A stretch of 9,194 nucleotides of DNA from Planctomycetota bacterium. GTDB lineage: Bacteria; Planctomycetota; UBA1135; UBA2386. The notes beneath the pieces are model-generated. The model ran no database searches. It was not told the DNA's origin and worked only from the letters and a program-made list of their open reading frames with translations. The stretch spans positions 1 to 9,194 of the forward strand of contig JAGQRA010000105.1 of NCBI GenBank assembly GCA_020425885.1, given 5' to 3'. A program made the position numbers and the translations under genes. Positions 7,301 through 9,194 of the stretch are shown piece by piece (the stretch's first letter is position 1; the number at the start of each line of letters is the position of its first letter).

Positions 7301-7417
7301 GACGTATTCCCAGTGGCCCGGTGCCGGTGCCGTCTGTGCGGGCAGGAACGGGATGGCGAGAAGGAACGCAGCGAGGACGTCTCGGATCGGAAGCGGAAAC
7401 CGGGTCGTTACGTACAT
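4340..7417 (-). CDS. Secreted trypsin-like serine protease with four PPC-like repeats and a C-terminal module
   Basis: This is a 1025-residue exported protein. Residues 1-27 form a signal peptide (hydrophobic VLAAFLLAIPFLPA, then QTAPAPG). Residues about 30-150 are a beta-rich N-terminal domain (WLRLHFVRTWLDKGSYLRI). A chymotrypsin-fold protease follows. H197 lies in LSAGHCAA. D244 lies in GDDYWVFRCFPNP and is the likely triad Asp. S345 lies in CGGNSGSPIL. The triad therefore appears complete. Residues 401-907 contain four tandem Cys-rich repeats resembling bacterial pre-peptidase C-terminal domains. Residues about 908-1025 are a further beta-rich module (HACGPTTIAATG onward), similar to the end of the partial gene at 8876-9194. 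The start has GGAG six bases upstream. The likely role is extracellular or cell-surface proteolysis, the repeats mediating binding or stability. The substrate is unknown. It lies 76 bases downstream of the toroid-protein gene on the same strand. Confidence 0.88.
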   Translation of the reverse strand: MYVTTRFPLPIRDVLAAFLLAIPFLPAQTAPAPGHWEYVAIDSGVHGNPTPVAGVVHRELVTMPANTPWLRLHFVRTWLDKGSYLRIVSLDDGDIMLMRQKNLEEWSFSSAYMNGGTVLVELIAGPGTAKNSFAIDKVMAGDATAQNPSPQTICGPTDDRFVTNDRRIGRLLPQGCTGWIIDQPTSGPDRCHLSAGHCAAPGEVLAFSVPASMRNCALRHPPVSLQFAVDHANSVHVFTGVGDDYWVFRCFPNPTSGLTTFQTQGSSFDLTTVMPAVGTAIRVTGFGIDGTDSDGAPGANASCTCVAANNTGTRNQTLQTHDGAVTSYAAGDVINHQIDSCGGNSGSPILDLNSGKAIGIHTNGGCGNPVGATVNSGTQITKPALQAAIATVCVGPPRHGNDECAQALAVTNGANGTYTNNGATDSQPPFSCGSNVGKDCWFMYLATCTGSTRFDTCSYNRTLDTVLEVFDGCGGNLLGCNDDMGAACGSGSLASMVAVNTMANQRYWIRVGGQSRDVGNFDLNITPCNIADECADALPLMLGLNGPYSNAGATTSAPAWACGQGGNDVWFEYTIQCAQTTTLTLSTCPGASFDTVIEAFSGNCNGLTSIGCNDTWCGRAAELEVPVVAAQTVLVRVGGSQGAMGTFMLLVKENQPNDECGGAVAVVDGINGSFCNLGADQSVQQWPCGNATGADVWFSYHCGHTGNLAVSTCTATRSFDTVLEVFDGSCGSPVSLACNDDGGGGCGRGSAVTVPVTGGLDYLIRVGGYQGAQGSFDLVIGGTAANDHCQSATPVTLGTNGPFANATSTTSLPAWNCGLAACDVWFRFTAGCAGQHTFSTCTATATFDTVLEVFAGSCNALQSLGCNDDACGTGSRLSVNLQNGVDYLVRVGGFLGATGNFDLVVDTGNGNGTVTRLAHACGPTTIAATGSPNVGGRVTISLGNVARTPFIGLGLTLMNTRYCTACTIGPNWAAAVMGSSHTLSIPCTAAVVGLRFHVQGADFKAPGGCTVPVMTLTDTLTFTIG
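4697..6217 (-). repeat. Four tandem 122-130 residue Cys-rich PPC-like repeats within the protease
   Basis: Repeat boundaries, taken at the NDEC-type start, are residues 401-530, 531-656, 657-785 and 786-907 (bases 6217-5828, 5827-5450, 5449-5063, 5062-4697). Each has the same order: (N/A)D(E/H)C, NG.(Y/F).N.(G)A or similar, a Cys before a D(C/V)WF segment, an STC or DTC, (F/L)DTV(L/I)E.F, LGCND or equivalent, then (I/V)RVGG and a closing NFDL or SFDL strand. The repeats are clearly homologous but well diverged, so duplication is old. The conserved cysteines suggest disulfides, fitting export; Asp-rich CND(D) loops might bind calcium (inference). Confidence 0.85.
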
Positions 7418-7493
7418 GGCCGACTCCAGCGAGCGAGAGGTGGGCAGTTGTCAGGCAAAGACGCGCCGTGCGGCGGCGACGAGCCGCGCGCGG

Positions 7494-8738
7494 TCATTTC
7501 GTGGACTGGTACTCGGGCACCGGCGGCAGCTCCGGGGCGAGCAGGGCGAGCACGGCCATCGCCGTCGAGTAGGACTCGGTGCGCGGGAACACGCGGTCGT
7601 TCCAGCCGCCGTTCGCCTCGATCGTCCGCCACAGCAGTTCGCGCATCTTCTCGCGGTAGGCCGCGCGATCCGCCTCGGGCAGGTGCTCGACGGCCAGCGC
7701 GGCGTAGGTATGGCCGTAGAAGAAGTAGTAGGGGGCGACGCTGTAGGGCGGGACGTGCGTGCCCTGCTGGCTCTTGCGGACGCGGAGCTCCTTCCAGTTC
7801 TCCTCGCGGAAGAAGGCGTCGACCGCCCGGGCGAGGTTGTCGAGGTCGCTGCGGCCAGCGCGATAGAGCACGAGCTCGGCGATCGCCGACCGCGCGCTCG
7901 CGCCCTGCATCGGCTCCTCGCGGCCTTCGCGCAGGCTGCCGCTGTAGGCGTAGGCCATCGACTTGCCGCGGCCGCGCTCGAGTGCGCCGAGCGCGTCGTC
8001 GATCATCTCGGCGTCGACCTCGTAACCGCGGGCGCGGGCGTGGAACAGCGCCAGCAGCGTGGAGCCGGTCATGAACGGGCTGACGCTGCGGCCGGCGTAG
8101 TTCCAGCCGCCGCCGCGAACCTGCCCCTTCTCGAGGCAGGCGATCAGGTGCGGGATCGACTTCGTGACGCGTTCGCGGAGCGGGTCCTCAGCCGACAAGA
8201 ACGACGCGTCGAGCGCCTGCAGGAAGAAGGCGAGCGCGTAGGCCTGACCCCAGCCGCGAACGTCGTAGTCGGTCTGCGCCTTCGGCGCCATGCCCTCGTC
8301 GTCGTCGATCATGTCGAGCATGAAGGTGACGCTGCGCAGCACGGCCTGCCGCCGCGCGTCGTCGAGTCCCGGGGCGTAGAGCAATGCCGAGCACACGATG
8401 GCGGAGCCGCCGACCCTATAGCCGGCGGGGATTCGACCATCGGGCGCCACGCGATAGACGCCTTCGTAGGGCCACTCCGAGGCCTTGCTGGCCGCATCCG
8501 CACGCAGGCCGGCGAGGCGGCTGGCTTCCTTCTGCTGCCACTCCTCGAGCCCCTTGCGGATCGTGCCGACCGGCCGGTCGGGGGCGTAGTTCTCCTGATT
8601 GGCGACGAGCAGCGCGCACGCCTTGGTAATGGCGGCCGCGATCTCCTCCTGCGTCGGCACCCGGTCGACGACCGGGTCTTGGGCGGCGGCGAACGAACAG
8701 AGCCCGATCAGCGGGGCCACGAGCAGCGGATGAAGCAT
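7494..8738 (-). CDS. Secreted prenyltransferase/squalene-cyclase-repeat (alpha/alpha-toroid) protein
   Basis: This is a 414-residue exported protein. The signal peptide is about residues 1-19 (HPLLVAPLIGLCSFAAA before QD). The mature chain is built of helical repeats of the terpenoid-cyclase/prenyltransferase alpha-alpha toroid type. Signs include GGGWNYAGRSVSPFMTGSTL (W212) and NGGWNDRVFPRTESYSTAMA (W379), where GGW turns are followed by a helix with (S/T)(T/S)xx(A/L)LAL; RGWGQAYALAFFLQAL is another such helix. The DxDD acid motif of squalene-hopene cyclases is not seen, so cyclase activity is unlikely. From family knowledge, secreted proteins of this kind are common in planctomycetes and have no settled function. 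The start at 8738 is preferred over the ATG at 8744 because GGAG is seven bases from the former and one from the latter. It may be co-transcribed with the protease. Confidence 0.82.
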   Translation of the reverse strand: MLHPLLVAPLIGLCSFAAAQDPVVDRVPTQEEIAAAITKACALLVANQENYAPDRPVGTIRKGLEEWQQKEASRLAGLRADAASKASEWPYEGVYRVAPDGRIPAGYRVGGSAIVCSALLYAPGLDDARRQAVLRSVTFMLDMIDDDEGMAPKAQTDYDVRGWGQAYALAFFLQALDASFLSAEDPLRERVTKSIPHLIACLEKGQVRGGGWNYAGRSVSPFMTGSTLLALFHARARGYEVDAEMIDDALGALERGRGKSMAYAYSGSLREGREEPMQGASARSAIAELVLYRAGRSDLDNLARAVDAFFREENWKELRVRKSQQGTHVPPYSVAPYYFFYGHTYAALAVEHLPEADRAAYREKMRELLWRTIEANGGWNDRVFPRTESYSTAMAVLALLAPELPPVPEYQSTK

Positions 8739-8749
8739 GGTCATTCTCC
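8739..8749 (-). promoter_or_regulatory. Shine-Dalgarno that favours the second ATG
   Basis: On the minus strand GGAG (8749-8746) is followed by A and then ATG-ACC-ATG. The first ATG (8744) is one base from the SD, too close for initiation. The second (8738) is seven bases away, a normal spacing. The protein therefore most likely begins MLHPLL. Confidence 0.5.
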
Positions 8750-8846
8750 GGCGCCGGTCGGCGTGAACTGGTGTTCGCGATCATGCCGCTTCGTCGGTGG
8801 CGGCGCCCCGGAATCCCGGCCGACGACGTGACAAAGTGGTCATCGT

Positions 8847-8868
8847 GCGGCGGACTTCAGGTCGCCGC
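8847..8868 (-). terminator. GC-rich hairpin downstream of the partial secreted-protein gene
   Basis: GCGGCGGAC and GTCGCCGC pair as an 8-bp stem with one bulged G around the loop TTCAG. It begins eight bases past the stop codon of the partial gene at 8876 on the minus strand, as expected for a terminator. No U-tract follows, so the function is tentative; read-through to the toroid gene remains possible. Confidence 0.35.
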
Positions 8869-8875
8869 CGCGGCG

Positions 8876-9194
8876 CTACGGTGCCTGGCAGCGCAGCACG
8901 GCGACGACGCCGTTGCTGAAGGCGAGCTGCCCACCCGGCAGCAGTTCCGCGTACTGCAGCGTCAGCAGGCCCATCAGTGAAGGCGACAGTGGAACCGCCA
9001 GCGAAATCCCGTTGGGGTCAGGCACCAGGATGACGGCGGCGATCGGCGTCGTCGCCGGCCCGCAGCTCACGGTCGAAGCCGGCGCCCCGCCGATGCCGAG
9101 CGCGCCGAGCATGCCGTTCATGCCGCCGACGCGCAGCACCATGCGCCGGCCGTTGCGTCCGGTCAGGGTGGCACCGAGGCTCGGGCCGCACGGC
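8876..9194 (-). CDS. C-terminal end of a secreted protein with a beta-rich C-terminal module (partial)
   Basis: The frame is open from the window edge (first full codon at 9193) to the TAG at 8878-8876, giving 105 residues of an incomplete protein. The sequence has CGPSLGATLTGRNGRRMVLRV, then LGIGGAPASTVSCGP, then an ISLAVPLSPSLMGLLTLQYAEL stretch and a closing LAFSNGVVAVLRC. The IP/VPLxxxLxGLxLxxQ...FSNGl pattern is familiar at the C-termini of large secreted proteins of planctomycetes, and it resembles the end of the protease at 4340-7417 (CGPTTIAATG, then SIPCTAAVVGLRFHVQG). An ATG at 9142 exists but is internal to the module, so the true start lies outside. The function of the whole protein cannot be told from this end. 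Confidence 0.8.
   Translation of the reverse strand, partial: PCGPSLGATLTGRNGRRMVLRVGGMNGMLGALGIGGAPASTVSCGPATTPIAAVILVPDPNGISLAVPLSPSLMGLLTLQYAELLPGGQLAFSNGVVAVLRCQAP

Noticed and set aside
7418..7493. GC-rich possible hairpin followed by TCTTTG between the toroid gene and the protease gene.
   Set aside because: The best stem is only about 5 bp with a large loop, and the neighbouring genes run in the same direction with a short gap, so read-through is equally plausible.
4832..8074. A 1080-residue open frame on the plus strand opposite the protease and toroid genes.
   Set aside because: It is antisense to two well-supported genes, has low-complexity Ala/Arg/Val/Asp composition, crosses the intergenic gap between them and shows no domain. 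It is the expected shadow of high-GC codon usage.

Overview
The window looks like a piece of a high-GC, Gram-negative-type bacterial chromosome, most likely a member of the Planctomycetota or a similar lineage with a large secretome. This is an inference from protein style. Nearly every non-transposon gene carries a signal peptide or lipobox. One is a 1025-residue secreted protease with Cys-rich PPC-like repeats. Two genes end in a Cys-containing beta-rich C-terminal module of the kind common in secreted planctomycete proteins. No marker gene (rRNA, ribosomal protein) is present, so the placement is tentative.

Layout from left to right. (1) 1-874, minus: an IS1-like DDE transposase with an N-terminal zinc ribbon, cut by the window edge. 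Its leader has a GCGA-loop hairpin abutting a strong Shine-Dalgarno (SD). (2) 1023-2192, plus: a CPA2-type cation:proton antiporter with the Asp-Asp pair of electrogenic antiporters. (3) 2267-2656, minus: a small secreted protein of unknown function, starting at GTG. (4) 2657-2908: a divergent intergenic region holding a short relic of an ABC transporter ATPase signature motif. (5) 2909-3700, plus: a putative lipoprotein of unknown function. (6) 3855-4289, plus: a lysine-rich protein of unknown function. (7) 4340-7417, minus: a secreted trypsin-like protease with four tandem repeats and a C-terminal module. (8) 7494-8738, minus: a secreted alpha/alpha-toroid (prenyltransferase/squalene-cyclase-repeat) protein. 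(9) 8876-9194, minus: the C-terminal end of another large secreted protein. No gene-free stretch exceeds about 250 bases.

The three right-hand genes run in the same direction with gaps of 76 and 137 bases and are all exported, so they may form a secretion-related cluster, though no shared pathway is evident. The two plus-strand genes without a visible SD (antiporter and lipoprotein) each have a TANNNT box 7-9 bases before the ATG, which suggests leaderless transcription. I found no CRISPR array, tRNA, rRNA or phage module, and no convincing new multi-gene system. The most unusual items are the ABC-ATPase relic, the leaderless-type starts, the repeat-bearing protease and the unrecognised small genes.
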